Positions 45,816 through 55,539 of a DNA stretch of 58,991 nucleotides are shown piece by piece. Within the stretch, counting starts at the first letter, position 1; every line of letters starts with the position of its first letter. Source of the stretch: Campylobacter sp. (GTDB taxonomy: Bacteria > Campylobacterota > Campylobacteria > Campylobacterales > Campylobacteraceae); assembly GCA_022775765.1 (NCBI GenBank), contig JALFKC010000084.1, forward strand, positions 1 to 58,991, written 5' to 3'. The notes beneath the pieces were generated by a model. The model had not been told where the DNA came from. It saw nothing but the letters and a program-made list of their open reading frames with translations, and did no database searches. The position numbers and the translations under genes are program-made.

Positions 45816-46108
45816 TTCAAACAACTACTGATGATTTAAATGTGGCCAAAAATATCGCCAAATCCCTACTTTCAAACTCACTTTGTGCGTGTGTGCAAAT
45901 TAGTAAAATTGAGAGCTTTTATACTTGGGATGGTGAGATTAAAAATAATAGTGAGCATTTACTTAATATTAAAACTACTGCGAGTTTTGAGAGGGTTGAG
46001 AATGAGATACTAAAACTTCACAACTACAAAACACCTGAAATAATCGGAATAAATTTAGATAAAATCAATCAAAATTATAAATTTTGGCTAGAAAAGGAAA
46101 GTAAATGA
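45809..46108 (+). CDS. cutA: CutA-family divalent-cation tolerance protein
   Basis: The 99-residue trimer-forming protein has the CutA core ACVQISKIESFYTWDGEIKNNSEHLLNIKT (shown here as residues about 31-60), preceded by NVAKNIAKSLLSNSLCA and followed by HNYKTPEIIGI. Function in bacteria is loosely tied to copper tolerance. It overlaps argB by 7 and thrC by 4 bases. Confidence 0.9.
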   Translation: MLIQTTTDDLNVAKNIAKSLLSNSLCACVQISKIESFYTWDGEIKNNSEHLLNIKTTASFERVENEILKLHNYKTPEIIGINLDKINQNYKFWLEKESK

Positions 46109-47544
46109 AACTTATATCAACTAGAGATAAAACCCAAAAAGTCAGCTTAAAACAAGCACTTTTAAATCCTAGTTCAAATTATGGTGGGCTTTTCGTGCCT
46201 AAGAAATTTCCTAAATTTAATGAAGAGTTTTTTGATGAATTACCAAATTTAGATTACAAAAGTTTAGCTCTTAAAATTATATCTTCGTTTAAATTTGATA
46301 TCGATTTGGAAGTTTTTGAAAAAGCACTTCAAACTTATGAGAAATTTGACGATCCAAACTGCCCGGTAGCTATCAAACAAATCGGGCAAAAACTCTATAT
46401 CAATGAGCTTTATCACGGACCAACTAGAGCTTTTAAAGATATGGCACTTCAGCCATTTGGTAGCATATTAAGCCATTTGGCCAAAGAAGATGACAAAAAT
46501 TATCTCATAATGTGTGCGACAAGCGGTGACACAGGCCCTGCTACACTTGAGAGTTTTGCCAACAAAGACAATATCAAAGTCGTATGTCTCTATCCAGCTA
46601 ATGGAACAAGTGAAGTTCAAAAGTTACAAATGGTAACAAATAGTGCAAAAAATGTAAAAGTTATCGGAATAGAAGGTAATTTTGATGACGCACAAACTGC
46701 ACTAAAAACTCTGCTAAATGATAGTGATTTTAAAACATCTCTAGCCAAAAATAGTCTCAGCCTAAGTGCAGCAAATTCGGTAAATTTTGGAAGAATTTTA
46801 TTTCAAATAATTTACCATTTTTATGCAAATGCGTGGCTTGTGAAAAATGGCATTATAGACAAAGATGAAAAATTTGATATTGTGGTCCCAAGTGGGAATT
46901 TTGGTAACGCTTTGGGTGCATATTATGCCAAAAAAATGGGTGCGAAAATCAAAAAAATAAAAATCGCTTCAAACTCAAACAATGTTTTAACAGAATTTTT
47001 CAATAAAGGTATCTATGATATTCAAAACAAAAGTTTAATCAAAACCATAAGTCCTGCGATGGATATTTTGATCTCTTCAAACATAGAGAGGCTTTTGTTT
47101 GATAAATTTGGCGATAAAGAGACTAAAAAATTTATGGAAAAGCTATCTAACAATAAAAAATATCGCGTCAATAAAAATGCATTTAAAACATTTAATGCTA
47201 AAAAGTGCAGTGATGATGAGTGTAGCAAATTTATCAAGCAATACGCAGATATGGGGATTTTGATTGATCCACACACTGCAACTTGCTTTAAATTTAGCCC
47301 AAAAAATAGACCTATGATTATCACTTCAACTGCACACTGGGCGAAATTTACCCCATCGATGATTCACTCTATCAAAAATAGAGAAATTCAAAACGAAAAA
47401 GATGATATGATTAACCTTGCAAATGAGTTTGATGAGAGCCTGCCAAAAGCCATAACTGGGCTATTTGACAAAGAGATAATTCACAAAGATATACTAAAAA
47501 CTAGCGAAATAAAAGATAGAATTTTAGATTGGATAAATAAATGA
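46105..47544 (+). CDS. thrC: Threonine synthase
   Basis: The 479-residue PLP enzyme turns O-phosphohomoserine into threonine. It has the N-terminal SSNYGGLFVPKKFPKF, the Schiff-base block HGPTRAFKDMALQPFG with Lys near 110, MCATSGDTGPATLESF, and VPSGNFGNALGAYYAKKMG. ATG overlaps the cutA stop as ATGA and follows AAAGGAA. thrC followed by kdsB matches C. jejuni order. Confidence 0.94.
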   Translation: MKLISTRDKTQKVSLKQALLNPSSNYGGLFVPKKFPKFNEEFFDELPNLDYKSLALKIISSFKFDIDLEVFEKALQTYEKFDDPNCPVAIKQIGQKLYINELYHGPTRAFKDMALQPFGSILSHLAKEDDKNYLIMCATSGDTGPATLESFANKDNIKVVCLYPANGTSEVQKLQMVTNSAKNVKVIGIEGNFDDAQTALKTLLNDSDFKTSLAKNSLSLSAANSVNFGRILFQIIYHFYANAWLVKNGIIDKDEKFDIVVPSGNFGNALGAYYAKKMGAKIKKIKIASNSNNVLTEFFNKGIYDIQNKSLIKTISPAMDILISSNIERLLFDKFGDKETKKFMEKLSNNKKYRVNKNAFKTFNAKKCSDDECSKFIKQYADMGILIDPHTATCFKFSPKNRPMIITSTAHWAKFTPSMIHSIKNREIQNEKDDMINLANEFDESLPKAITGLFDKEIIHKDILKTSEIKDRILDWINK

Positions 47545-48254
47545 TAATAATACCTGCAAGACTAGCTTCAACTAGATTTAAAAATAAAATTTTAAAAGAG
47601 ATAAATGGCGTTCCTATGTTCATCGCTACAGCCAAAAATTGCCAAAAAGCTGACAATATCTTAATAGCAGTTGACGATGAAAGCACACTTAAAATAGCTC
47701 AAAACTACGGCTTTGACGCGGTTTTGACAAGCACAAATCACCAAAGTGGTAGCGATAGAATTAACGAAGCTATTGATAAATTTAAACTAAGAGATGATGA
47801 AGTAATCATAAATGTCCAAGCTGACGAGCCATTTTTTGAGAGTGAGAATTTGCTTAATTTTAAAAAATTTTCAACAAATGCTATTTTAAAAGAGGGTAAA
47901 TTTATGGCAAGTTGCTACAAAATAGCCAGCGAAAATGACGCAAAAGACCCAAATTTAGTCAAAGTAGTTACCACTCAAAATGGTGACGCACTCTATTTTT
48001 CTCGCTCACTCATCCCATATCCAAGAAATAAATATAGCGGTTACAAAGCTCACATTGGAATTTACGCTTATAGTCAAAAAAGCCTTAGTGAGTTTTGCAA
48101 ATTTAATGAGAGCGAACTTGAAAAAACCGAGAAATTAGAGCAGTTAAGAGCCCTGCAACACGGCAAAACTATAGCAATGCTTGAGATTAAAACCTCTAGT
48201 TTTGGAATTGACACTATTGAAGATTATGAGCGAGCTTTAAAAAGCATTAATTAA
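47541..48254 (+). CDS. kdsB: CMP-3-deoxy-D-manno-octulosonate cytidylyltransferase
   Basis: The 237-residue enzyme activates Kdo for inner-core LPS/LOS. Motifs: IIPARLASTRFKNKIL at the start, VAVDDES-type segment, TSTNHQSGSDRINEA, VQADEPFFESENL, and FSRSLIPYPRN, HIGIYAY, GIDTIEDYERAL near the end. It overlaps thrC as ATGA and ends the tight block. Confidence 0.94.
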   Translation: MIIIPARLASTRFKNKILKEINGVPMFIATAKNCQKADNILIAVDDESTLKIAQNYGFDAVLTSTNHQSGSDRINEAIDKFKLRDDEVIINVQADEPFFESENLLNFKKFSTNAILKEGKFMASCYKIASENDAKDPNLVKVVTTQNGDALYFSRSLIPYPRNKYSGYKAHIGIYAYSQKSLSEFCKFNESELEKTEKLEQLRALQHGKTIAMLEIKTSSFGIDTIEDYERALKSIN

Positions 48255-48315
48255 ATTTAGATATAAGGTTTAGTTTTATAGGCAAAATGTCTATTTTTAT
48301 ATAGGAATGTAATGT

Positions 48316-49635
48316 ATGAATATTTCGCTTTTTAAGCTATTTTTGCCAATTTATATCGATATGATGCTTCGTCTTGCGACGATTTTTATAAATACATATA
48401 TGATAAGCCGTATCAATGTAAGTCTAGTTGGTGCGATGGGTGCTGGCAATCAAATTTTTACTCTATTTGTTACGATTTGTAACTTTTTGGCAGTTGGGTG
48501 TTCTGTGGTAGTTGCTCAAGCAATCGGTGCTAAAAGACGCAAACTAGCCATCAGAGCCACTCACATAAGTATCGCTTTTAACGCTATTATCGGGCTAATA
48601 AGCGGAATTGTAGTGCATTTTTATGCCAAAGAGATCTTACACCTACTTCAAATACCAGATGAAGTTTTAGAAGAGAGCTACCACTATCTAAAAATCTTAG
48701 CAATTGTGTTTGCATTTGACGCAGTTGCGATAGTTGGATCTACCATAGTTAGAGTTTATAATCACGCCACAAGTATGATGGTTGTAACGATTATTATGAA
48801 TATAATGACAGTAATTATGAACTATCTAGTGCTTTTTGAGCCATTTGGACTTCCATATTTGGGCCTTGAGGGCGTGGCGTATTCCACTGCAATTGGTAGG
48901 TTTTTCGGGGTGTTTATGATAATGTTTGTGCTTGTTAAAATCGTAGGGATGAGAATTTACCCACGACTATTTTTTAGGCCGAACTTTGATATTTTACGCA
49001 AAATTTTACGCATTGGACTTCCAAGTGCTGGTGAAAATCTACTCTGGATAGGGCAATATATGGTCGCTTTTAGCTTTGTAGCGAGTATGGGTGAGCTAAG
49101 CCTTACAGTTCAAACCATCTACTTTCAAATTTCATCATTTATCTTTTTCTTTGCAACATCTTTAAGTATAGCAAATGAGGTGATAATTGGGCGAATGGTT
49201 GGTGCCAAAATGCTCGATACTGCGTATAATAGAGCGTTTAAAACTCTCAAAATTGGGCTATTTTGCACCGCCATCATAATGGCTATAGTGTTTCTTAGCA
49301 GATACCAGATAATGGATTTACTAAGCGTAAAAGGTGAGCTAGCTAGCATAATGTTACCACTTTTCACACTTTCAATTTTTCTAGAACTAGCAAGAGCATT
49401 TAATATCATAATGGTTAACTCACTTCGTGCGAGCGGGGATGCTAAATTTCCATTCTATATGGGGATAATTTTTATGTGGGGTGTGTCACTACCGCTTGGA
49501 TATTTTTTGGGAATTCATCTAGAAATAGGAATTTTAGGCGTTTGGATGGGCTTTTTAGCTGATGAGTTTTTAAGAGGATTTTGTAATACTCTAAGATGGA
49601 GAAGCAAGGCGTGGCAAAGCAAAACTCTAGTATAA
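48316..49635 (+). CDS. MATE-family multidrug/metabolite efflux transporter
   Basis: The 439-residue transporter has about 12 hydrophobic helices in two homologous halves and MATE features such as YMISRINVSLVGAMGAGNQ in helices 1-2 and GLPSAGENLLWIGQYMVA at the start of the second half. It likely exports cationic compounds using Na+ or H+. Shine-Dalgarno AGGAATG lies upstream. Its 3' end overlaps the next gene by 40 bases. Confidence 0.88.
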   Translation: MNISLFKLFLPIYIDMMLRLATIFINTYMISRINVSLVGAMGAGNQIFTLFVTICNFLAVGCSVVVAQAIGAKRRKLAIRATHISIAFNAIIGLISGIVVHFYAKEILHLLQIPDEVLEESYHYLKILAIVFAFDAVAIVGSTIVRVYNHATSMMVVTIIMNIMTVIMNYLVLFEPFGLPYLGLEGVAYSTAIGRFFGVFMIMFVLVKIVGMRIYPRLFFRPNFDILRKILRIGLPSAGENLLWIGQYMVAFSFVASMGELSLTVQTIYFQISSFIFFFATSLSIANEVIIGRMVGAKMLDTAYNRAFKTLKIGLFCTAIIMAIVFLSRYQIMDLLSVKGELASIMLPLFTLSIFLELARAFNIIMVNSLRASGDAKFPFYMGIIFMWGVSLPLGYFLGIHLEIGILGVWMGFLADEFLRGFCNTLRWRSKAWQSKTLV

Positions 49636-50411
49636 CCATTGATAATATCCCTATCCAAATCCAAAAAAACGCCCGTTCAAAACGCATAAAACTGCGTATC
49701 ACTTCTAAAAAAGAGGTGATAATGAGCGTGCCATTTTTTTATAAAAAAGAGTATGTATTTGAGTTTGCAAAGTGCAATCTTGAGTGGATTAAAAGCAATC
49801 TAAACAAAATTCCTACCCCAAAAAGTGATGAAATTTGGATTTTAGGAGTTAAATTTAAGCTTAAATTTGATGATAAAATTTATATAAATTTTGAGAATTT
49901 ATCCAGCAATATATCAAAAAACAGTTCAAATTTAAAATCAAATTTTGATGAAATCATAAAATTGTGTGAAATTTTGCAGCCAAATTTAACCAAAAATCTC
50001 ATAAAATATAAATCTGCTATTATAAATTTAGAGAGTTTATTAAACTTGCCAAACAACAGCCTAACTATAAAAAACAGTCAAATTTTAGATGAGTTTTTAA
50101 GAGCTATTTTGTTAAAAAAAGCATTGGAATATATCATTAAATTTCGCCCACAAATCTCGCACCCAATAAACCATATAACTATCAAGCAAATGACCACGCG
50201 TTGGGGAAGTTGCAATAGCAAAAAAGGATATATTAATCTAAACTTAAGCTTAGTTCATCTCAAAAAAGAGCTAATAGAATATGTGATTTTGCACGAGATG
50301 ACACACCTAATTTTCCCACATCATCAAAAAAGCTTTTATGAGTTTTTGGGTGGGATTATGGGGGATTTTAGGCAAAGAGAGCTAGGATTAAAAGGCAAAT
50401 TTATACGCTAA
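49596..50411 (+). CDS. YgjP/SprT-like zinc metallopeptidase (DUF45/M48-type)
   Basis: The 271-residue soluble protein has the N-terminal NARSKRIKLRI...VIMSVPFFYKKEYVFEFA pattern and the C-terminal MTTRWGSCNSKKGYINLN followed by HEMTHLIFPHHQKSFYEFL (HExxH plus third His), all typical of the YgjP-like family. The middle ~90 residues are longer and more variable than in most members. It overlaps the MATE gene by 40 bases, so the start is uncertain. Confidence 0.85.
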   Translation: MEKQGVAKQNSSITIDNIPIQIQKNARSKRIKLRITSKKEVIMSVPFFYKKEYVFEFAKCNLEWIKSNLNKIPTPKSDEIWILGVKFKLKFDDKIYINFENLSSNISKNSSNLKSNFDEIIKLCEILQPNLTKNLIKYKSAIINLESLLNLPNNSLTIKNSQILDEFLRAILLKKALEYIIKFRPQISHPINHITIKQMTTRWGSCNSKKGYINLNLSLVHLKKELIEYVILHEMTHLIFPHHQKSFYEFLGGIMGDFRQRELGLKGKFIR

Positions 50412-50419
50412 AGGTTAAT

Positions 50420-50465
50420 AAATTTGCCAAATTCACCACAATTATTTTGCAATCAAAGCAAATTT
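50420..50465. terminator. Possible bidirectional terminator between convergent genes
   Basis: AAATTTGC (50420-50427) and GCAAATTT (50458-50465) pair over 8 bp with a 30-base loop, with TT following on the plus strand and A/T-rich flanks. It overlaps the end of the small exported-protein gene. Weak. Confidence 0.35.
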
Positions 50466-50782
50466 TTAAATAGAGTTTTATCTAAATTTACGATTTTGCT
50501 ATCTTTGTTGCTTTTTAAATTTAAATAGTCATATCCACTTTTTATGCTACTTAAAACTACGCTTTTTTGATTAGTATCAAAACTAAAAATATTTGAATTA
50601 ATCTTAACTAATTTTTTCATTGTAACTGAATTATCATTTATTCCGCTAACGCTAATAAAAATAGTCGTATTTTTAATGCGTTCTGGGTCTATAATCTTGA
50701 TATCACTAATATTATCATCGTGAAATGTAAGCCCAAAAGCGTTTATCACAAAAACGGCAATCAGCAAAATTTTCTTTATCAA
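50453..50782 (-). CDS. Small exported protein of unknown function
   Basis: The 109-residue product starts with a signal peptide (MIKKILLIAVFVINAFG, then LTFHDDN) and has no cysteines or helices beyond it. The mature part reads like a small beta-rich periplasmic domain (IKNTTIFISVSGI, VTMKKLVKI, SVVLSSIKSGYDYLNLK). I choose the TTG at 50782 because AAAGGA lies eight bases upstream; the ATG at 50791 directly abuts that sequence. I do not recognise the family. Confidence 0.55.
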   Translation of the reverse strand: MIKKILLIAVFVINAFGLTFHDDNISDIKIIDPERIKNTTIFISVSGINDNSVTMKKLVKINSNIFSFDTNQKSVVLSSIKSGYDYLNLKSNKDSKIVNLDKTLFKNLL

Positions 50783-50930
50783 AATAACCATCCTTTCATA
50801 AAATAAACCTTATTATACCACTATAAATTTAATAAGTTTGTAAATTTATGTTAATTTAAAATGCTGTTTATAAAATTGAATAATTTTATAAACTAAAAGC
50901 TTTGGAATATTTTATTAAAATACACCAAAA

Positions 50931-51902
50931 TTACTCAAACTCATTTTGACACGAACAATGCAGTGAGCCATTTTGCCTGATAAATACCCTTGCATCAACT
51001 CCCACTACTTCTAAATTTGGCAGTGCTTTTTTGAGTGAGTTTAGAGCATACTCATCAGCTTTCTTATCCCCATAAAGCGGCACTATTAGCCCACCATTTA
51101 CAAAGACAAAATTTGCATAAGTTGCCGGTAGTCTCTTACCTTCAAACATCACAGGGCGAGAAATTGGAAGCTTTAGAAAGTTAAATCCAGTTTGCTTTAG
51201 CTCACTTTCCATATTTTTAAGCTCAGCGTAATGCAAATCACTCTCATCATCGCACCCGCTAAATGCGATGGTATCAGGGGTGATAAATCTAGCCAAAGTA
51301 TCGATATGAGAGTCGGTATCATCACCCTTTATAAAGCCATTTTCAAGCCAAATTATTTGTTTTAGTCCAAAAAGCTCACTTAAATTTGCCTCTATTTCAG
51401 CCCTGCTTAAATCGCTATTTCTATTATCATTTAGCAGGCATTTTGTTGTGGTTAGCATAACGCCATCCCCATTAAAATCCACGCTACCACCCTCTAAAAT
51501 CATATCTATTTTTTTGAAATTTGTTATATTTTTTAGTCTAAAAAGTTCGTCATTTACCGCATTATCTAGGCTACTTTGAAACTTTCCACCCCACGCATTA
51601 AACCTAAAATCATAGCTGATTTTTTGCTTTTCATCTTTTGCGTCAATGAAACCATAATCTCTTATCCAAGTGTCATTTGTTGGAATTTGATAAATTTCTA
51701 TATTTTTAATTTCACTTAGAAATTTGCTCGCAAAATCCCTATCATAGGCTATTACACTAACTTTTTGAAACCTAGAAGCTGTGCGTATAAAATCCTTGTA
51801 TGAGTTTAAAATCTCATTCAAATATGGTTTCCAATCTGTATTTTCGTGTGGCAGGGCAACTAAGAGAGAGCGTTGTTTTTCCCATTCGGCAAATGCTTTC
51901 AT
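50931..51902 (-). CDS. Agmatine deiminase / peptidyl-arginine-deiminase family enzyme
   Basis: The 323-residue protein has the family blocks WKPYLNEI, NDTWIRDYGFI near residue 78-88, LEGGSVDFNGDGVMLTT near 141-157, GDDTDSHIDTLARFI with catalytic His near 207 and the C-terminal nucleophile Cys316 in GSLHCSCQ. These hydrolyse agmatine to N-carbamoylputrescine for polyamine synthesis, as AguA or Cj0949c. Good AAGGAA Shine-Dalgarno. Confidence 0.85.
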   Translation of the reverse strand: MKAFAEWEKQRSLLVALPHENTDWKPYLNEILNSYKDFIRTASRFQKVSVIAYDRDFASKFLSEIKNIEIYQIPTNDTWIRDYGFIDAKDEKQKISYDFRFNAWGGKFQSSLDNAVNDELFRLKNITNFKKIDMILEGGSVDFNGDGVMLTTTKCLLNDNRNSDLSRAEIEANLSELFGLKQIIWLENGFIKGDDTDSHIDTLARFITPDTIAFSGCDDESDLHYAELKNMESELKQTGFNFLKLPISRPVMFEGKRLPATYANFVFVNGGLIVPLYGDKKADEYALNSLKKALPNLEVVGVDARVFIRQNGSLHCSCQNEFE

Positions 51903-52111
51903 ACTTTTCCTTAAATTAATCTATTTTGTGCGTGATTATATCAAATTTTAAAAAACAGCGAAGTTAGACTATAAATTTAAGATATTTTTTTAAAAATATA
52001 TTTAATTAATATGTATAAAATAGCACTATTTTAAAGTATTTTATCAATATTTTTAAATTAACATATATTTATACTATACAAATGTTAAAGAAAAATTTAT
52101 ATATTTTAGGA

Positions 52112-52117
52112 TACAAT
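52112..52117 (+). promoter_or_regulatory. -10 element of the cysteine ABC-transporter operon
   Basis: TACAAT sits about 32 bases before the first permease start, after a T-rich ATATTTTAGGA stretch. The remaining 51903-52111 gap is AT-rich with no gene or leader ORF seen. Confidence 0.5.
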
Positions 52118-52149
52118 TACTCTTTTAATTAAAAGGACAAATTTACAGT

Positions 52150-52803
52150 ATGGATTTTGAATTTATATCAAATTTTACACCTATGTTTGTTAAAGCTGGA
52201 ATTTTGACACTAAAACTAGCGTTTTTAGGTATTTTACTCTCTATTATTATAGGCTTTTTATGCACCTATATTCGCTACAAAAATGTGTCTATTTTAAAAA
52301 GCATCGTTGGAGGGTATATTGAATTATCAAGAAATACCCCGCTTCTAATTCAGCTATTTTTTCTATATTATGGCTTACCAAAACTTGGTCTGTCTCTTAG
52401 CTCGTTTCAATGTGCTGTGATCGGTCTAGCGTTTTTAGGGGGAAGCTATATGAGTGAGAGCTTTAGAACTGGCTTTGAAGCTATCAAAAAAGCTCAAATC
52501 GAATCAGCGATGAGCCTAGCACTTAGCGAAAAGCAGATTCTGTTTTATGTGATACTTCCAAAAGCTCTAGCTATAGCACTTCCATCACTTTCTGCAAATG
52601 TGATTTTTTTGCTAAAAGAGACCTCGATTGTTAGTATTATCGCTCTAGCGGATTTGGTTTATGCCGCAAAAGATGTCATTGGGATATATTATAAAACTGG
52701 CGAAGCACTCTTTATGCTAACAGTTTCATATATAATCATCATTTTACCTATCTCACTAGGGCTTACTTATCTTGAAAAAAGGCTTAGCTATGCTAGGGGA
52801 TAG
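52150..52803 (+). CDS. Polar amino acid ABC transporter permease (cysteine type), subunit 1
   Basis: The 217-residue HisM/GlnP-type permease has four to five helices and the EAA loop EAIKKAQIESAMSLALSEKQILFYVILPKALAIALP near residues 115-150. The GGYIELSRNTPLLIQLFFLYYGLP block near 56-79 is typical. First gene of the four-gene operon. Confidence 0.88.
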   Translation: MDFEFISNFTPMFVKAGILTLKLAFLGILLSIIIGFLCTYIRYKNVSILKSIVGGYIELSRNTPLLIQLFFLYYGLPKLGLSLSSFQCAVIGLAFLGGSYMSESFRTGFEAIKKAQIESAMSLALSEKQILFYVILPKALAIALPSLSANVIFLLKETSIVSIIALADLVYAAKDVIGIYYKTGEALFMLTVSYIIIILPISLGLTYLEKRLSYARG

Positions 52804-53458
52804 CGTTATATTTACTAGTTCAAACATTTCGCGTCTTTTAACTGGCCTTGGAATTACGCTTGAGATTTCGCTAATTTCAGTGGCTGTGTCGCTTGTATTT
52901 GGTTTCGTACTTGGAATTTTGATGACTTCCAAAAACAAGCTAATTTACGCAGTTCTTAAGATCTGCCTTGAAATTGTTAGGGTTATGCCTATAATCGTAT
53001 GGCTATTTTTGGTCTATTTTGGGCTTAGCAAAACCCTTGGCGTGCATATTTCAGCCGTAAATGCGTCGATATTTGTATTTAGTATTTGGGGTGTGTTTGA
53101 GATGATGGATTTGGTGCGTGGTGCAATTGTTAGCATACCAAAACATCAATACCAAAGTGCTGAAAGCTTAGCTCTAACAAAGGTGCAAATCTATATCTAT
53201 GTCATCATCCCGCTCGCTACCAGACGGCTTGTCCCAGCGTGCATAAACCTACTAAGCCGTATGATAAAAACCACCTCTGTGGCTGTACTAATCGGCGTAG
53301 TGGAACTAGTCAAAGTCGGTCAACAAATCATCGAAATCACAACTCTAAAAAACGATATGGCACCTTTGATAGTGTATGGACTGATATTTTTTATCTACTT
53401 TTTGATCTGCTATCCCATATCAAAACTATCAAAAATACTTGAAAAGAGATGGAATTAA
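52790..53458 (+). CDS. Polar amino acid ABC transporter permease (cysteine type), subunit 2
   Basis: The 222-residue HisM/GlnP-type permease is homologous to the preceding one, with [23 protein letters not shown] and the EAA-like [36 protein letters not shown] start at ATG 52790, seven bases after AAAGG; a TTG six codons upstream is possible. It overlaps the first permease by 14 bases and likely forms a heterodimer with it. Confidence 0.87.
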   Translation: MLGDSVIFTSSNISRLLTGLGITLEISLISVAVSLVFGFVLGILMTSKNKLIYAVLKICLEIVRVMPIIVWLFLVYFGLSKTLGVHISAVNASIFVFSIWGVFEMMDLVRGAIVSIPKHQYQSAESLALTKVQIYIYVIIPLATRRLVPACINLLSRMIKTTSVAVLIGVVELVKVGQQIIEITTLKNDMAPLIVYGLIFFIYFLICYPISKLSKILEKRWN

Positions 53459-54195
53459 TGGATATCTTACAAATTAATAAAATCAACAAATTTTATGGCA
53501 ATCTTCACGCTCTTAAAGATATAAGCTTAAATATAGCTGAAGGTGAAGTGGTGGTGATACTAGGGCCTAGTGGGTGTGGCAAAAGCACTCTACTTAGGAC
53601 AATTAATGGCCTCGAAGAGATTCAAAGTGGCAATTTTGTAATAGATGGTGAGTTTATAGACAAAAGCTTTAAAAATTGGCGTCAAATTCGCCAAAAAGTC
53701 GGAATAGTTTTTCAAAGCTATGAGCTTTTTGACCATCTAAATGTGCTTGATAATGTCATTTTAGGCCCTACAAAAGTTCAAAAAAAATCCAAAGATGAAG
53801 CGATCAAAACCGCTAGATACTGGCTTGAAAGGGTAAATTTAGCCAACAAAGAGCTATCTTATCCAAAAGAGCTAAGTGGCGGTCAAAAGCAACGCATTGC
53901 GATAGTTAGAAGTTTGGCGATGAATCCTGAAATAATGCTATTTGACGAAGTAACCGCAGCTCTTGACCCAGAAATCGTAAGAGAGGTGCTTGATGTTATG
54001 CTAGACCTTGCAAAAGATGGCCGCACAATGCTAATTGTCACCCACGAAATGGCGTTTGCAAGAGCGGTGGCTGATAGGATAGTCTTTATGGATGCGGGCC
54101 ACATCGTTGAGATAAACACCCCAGAAGAGTTTTTTACTTCGCCTAAAACCGATAGAGCGAAGAAGTTTTTGAATATGTTTGAATTTACAAAATAA
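53458..54195 (+). CDS. Amino acid ABC transporter ATPase (cysteine type)
   Basis: The 245-residue ATPase has Walker [11 protein letters not shown]-loop VFQSYELF, signature LSGGQKQR, Walker [15 protein letters not shown] and switch His in [11 protein letters not shown]. It powers the two permeases. The ATG at 53458 overlaps the permease stop as TAATG; an in-frame ATG nine bases upstream is also possible. Confidence 0.9.
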   Translation: MDILQINKINKFYGNLHALKDISLNIAEGEVVVILGPSGCGKSTLLRTINGLEEIQSGNFVIDGEFIDKSFKNWRQIRQKVGIVFQSYELFDHLNVLDNVILGPTKVQKKSKDEAIKTARYWLERVNLANKELSYPKELSGGQKQRIAIVRSLAMNPEIMLFDEVTAALDPEIVREVLDVMLDLAKDGRTMLIVTHEMAFARAVADRIVFMDAGHIVEINTPEEFFTSPKTDRAKKFLNMFEFTK

Positions 54196-54214
54196 ATCTT
54201 ATAAAGGAGAAAAA

Positions 54215-55120
54215 ATGAAAAAATTTCTAAGTCTTTTCATAGTTGCGTTCGCACTATTTTTTACAGGTTGTTCAGGTGGCAGCGAGAGTTCAAACAACGC
54301 TTCAAACACTACAAATACAAACGAAGCAACTTCGTCAGACAACGCTTCAAGCGAGGCAAAAGCCAAAAAAACTTCGCTTGATACCATAAAAGAGCGTGGC
54401 TTTGTCAAAATCGGCGTTTTTGGTGACAAACCGCCATTTGGCTATATTGACGCTGATGGAAACAACGCAGGCTATGACATTTACTTTGCAAAACGCATAG
54501 CAAAAGAGCTACTTGGCGATGAGAACAAGGTAGAGTTTACCGTCGTAGAAGCAGCAAATAGAGTTGAGTTTATACTCTCAAACAAAGTCGATATAATCCT
54601 AGCAAATTTCACCGTCACACCTGAGAGAAAAGAGGTGGTGGATTTTGCACTTCCTTATATGAAAGTCTCGCTTGGAATTGCAAGCGTTGATGGCAATATC
54701 ACCGATGTTAGTGAGCTTGAGGGCAAGAATTTACTAGTTAATAAAGGCACAACCGCCGATATATTTTTCACCAAAAACTATCCAAATATTCACCTTACCA
54801 AATTTGACCAAAACACTGAGACATTTGCTGCTATGAAGGACAAAAGGGGTGACGCGATAGCTCACGATAATACTCTACTTTTTGCATGGGTCAAAGAAAA
54901 TCCTGAGTTTAAAGTAGGTGTAACAACTCTTGGCGGCATTGATACCATCGCCCCAGCAGTTAAAAAAGGCGACGAAGCTCTTAAAAATTGGCTTGATGAG
55001 CTAATAATCAAGCTTGGAAAAGAGCAGTTTTTCCATAAAGATTATGACACTACTGCTAAAGAGTTTTATACTGATGATATCAACCCTGATGATGTAGTCA
55101 TAGAAGGCGGCAAGATTTAG
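54215..55120 (+). CDS. cjaA: CjaA-like cysteine-binding lipoprotein of an ABC transporter
   Basis: The 301-residue solute-binding protein has a lipoprotein signal (MKKFLSLFIVAFALFFTGC), a Ser/Asn/Thr-rich linker to about residue 52, and binding lobes starting FVKIGVFGDKPPFGYID, with VVEAANRVEFILSNKVDIILANFTVTPER, the LVNKGTTADIFF segment and the terminal DDVVIEGGKI. These match C. jejuni CjaA, a cysteine-binding surface antigen. ATG follows AAAGGAG. The Ser/Asn linker is longer than I recall for CjaA. Confidence 0.87.
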   Translation: MKKFLSLFIVAFALFFTGCSGGSESSNNASNTTNTNEATSSDNASSEAKAKKTSLDTIKERGFVKIGVFGDKPPFGYIDADGNNAGYDIYFAKRIAKELLGDENKVEFTVVEAANRVEFILSNKVDIILANFTVTPERKEVVDFALPYMKVSLGIASVDGNITDVSELEGKNLLVNKGTTADIFFTKNYPNIHLTKFDQNTETFAAMKDKRGDAIAHDNTLLFAWVKENPEFKVGVTTLGGIDTIAPAVKKGDEALKNWLDELIIKLGKEQFFHKDYDTTAKEFYTDDINPDDVVIEGGKI

Positions 55121-55143
55121 GCTAAATTTAGCTTACTAGAATT

Positions 55144-55183
55144 GCAAATTTACCAAGTCCAATATAGATTTTGGTAAATTTGC
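55144..55183 (+). terminator. Terminator of the cysteine ABC-transporter operon
   Basis: A perfect 13-bp stem GCAAATTTACCAA (55144-55156) / TTGGTAAATTTGC (55171-55183) with a 14-base loop lies 24 bases after the cjaA stop and is followed by TCTTCAACTTTT. Between here and 55363 no gene is seen. Confidence 0.7.
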
Positions 55184-55328
55184 TCTTCAACTTTTAACTC
55201 TTTTTTGGCTTCTATCTTGACATTGATACTTTTAAGCAATTAAAAATTTGCAATTGTGGTTAATCATAAATAATAAAAACATTGCTTTTTAAGTTTTGCA
55301 ACTTTACAAGCCAAATTTATGCGAAATC

Positions 55329-55357
55329 TAACCCCCTGCAAAATTTGTAGGGGGTTA
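55329..55357. terminator. Hairpin after the DUF2892 genes
   Basis: TAACCCCC (55329-55336) and GGGGGTTA (55350-55357) form an 8-bp GC-rich stem with a partly self-complementary 13-base loop. It lies just past the second DUF2892 stop on the minus strand, so it probably ends that operon, though the U-tract is clearer on the plus strand (ACTTTTTT). Confidence 0.5.
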
Positions 55358-55362
55358 TAAAA

Positions 55363-55539
55363 TTACTTTTTTATAGAGCATTTATTTAAAAAGTAACACG
55401 CTGGACAAAAGCCAGTAACTCCTACTATCAAAGGCACAAGTCCTAAAAGTGCCCACCAACTTTGAAATCCAAGCCAAAAAACCAAAATCCATAAAATTCC
55501 GATTAAACTTCTAATAATCCTTGTTTTTTTACTTAACAT
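55363..55539 (-). CDS. DUF2892-family small membrane protein, copy B
   Basis: The 58-residue two-helix protein MLSKKTRIIRSLIGILW... has the DUF2892 signature SWWALLGLVPLIVGVTGFCPACYF, with a CPAC dithiol at residues 45-48. DUF2892 domains often follow rhodanese domains or travel with sulfide oxidation genes. Its ATG overlaps the stop of copy A as TAATG. Last gene of the SQR operon. Confidence 0.8.
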   Translation of the reverse strand: MLSKKTRIIRSLIGILWILVFWLGFQSWWALLGLVPLIVGVTGFCPACYFLNKCSIKK

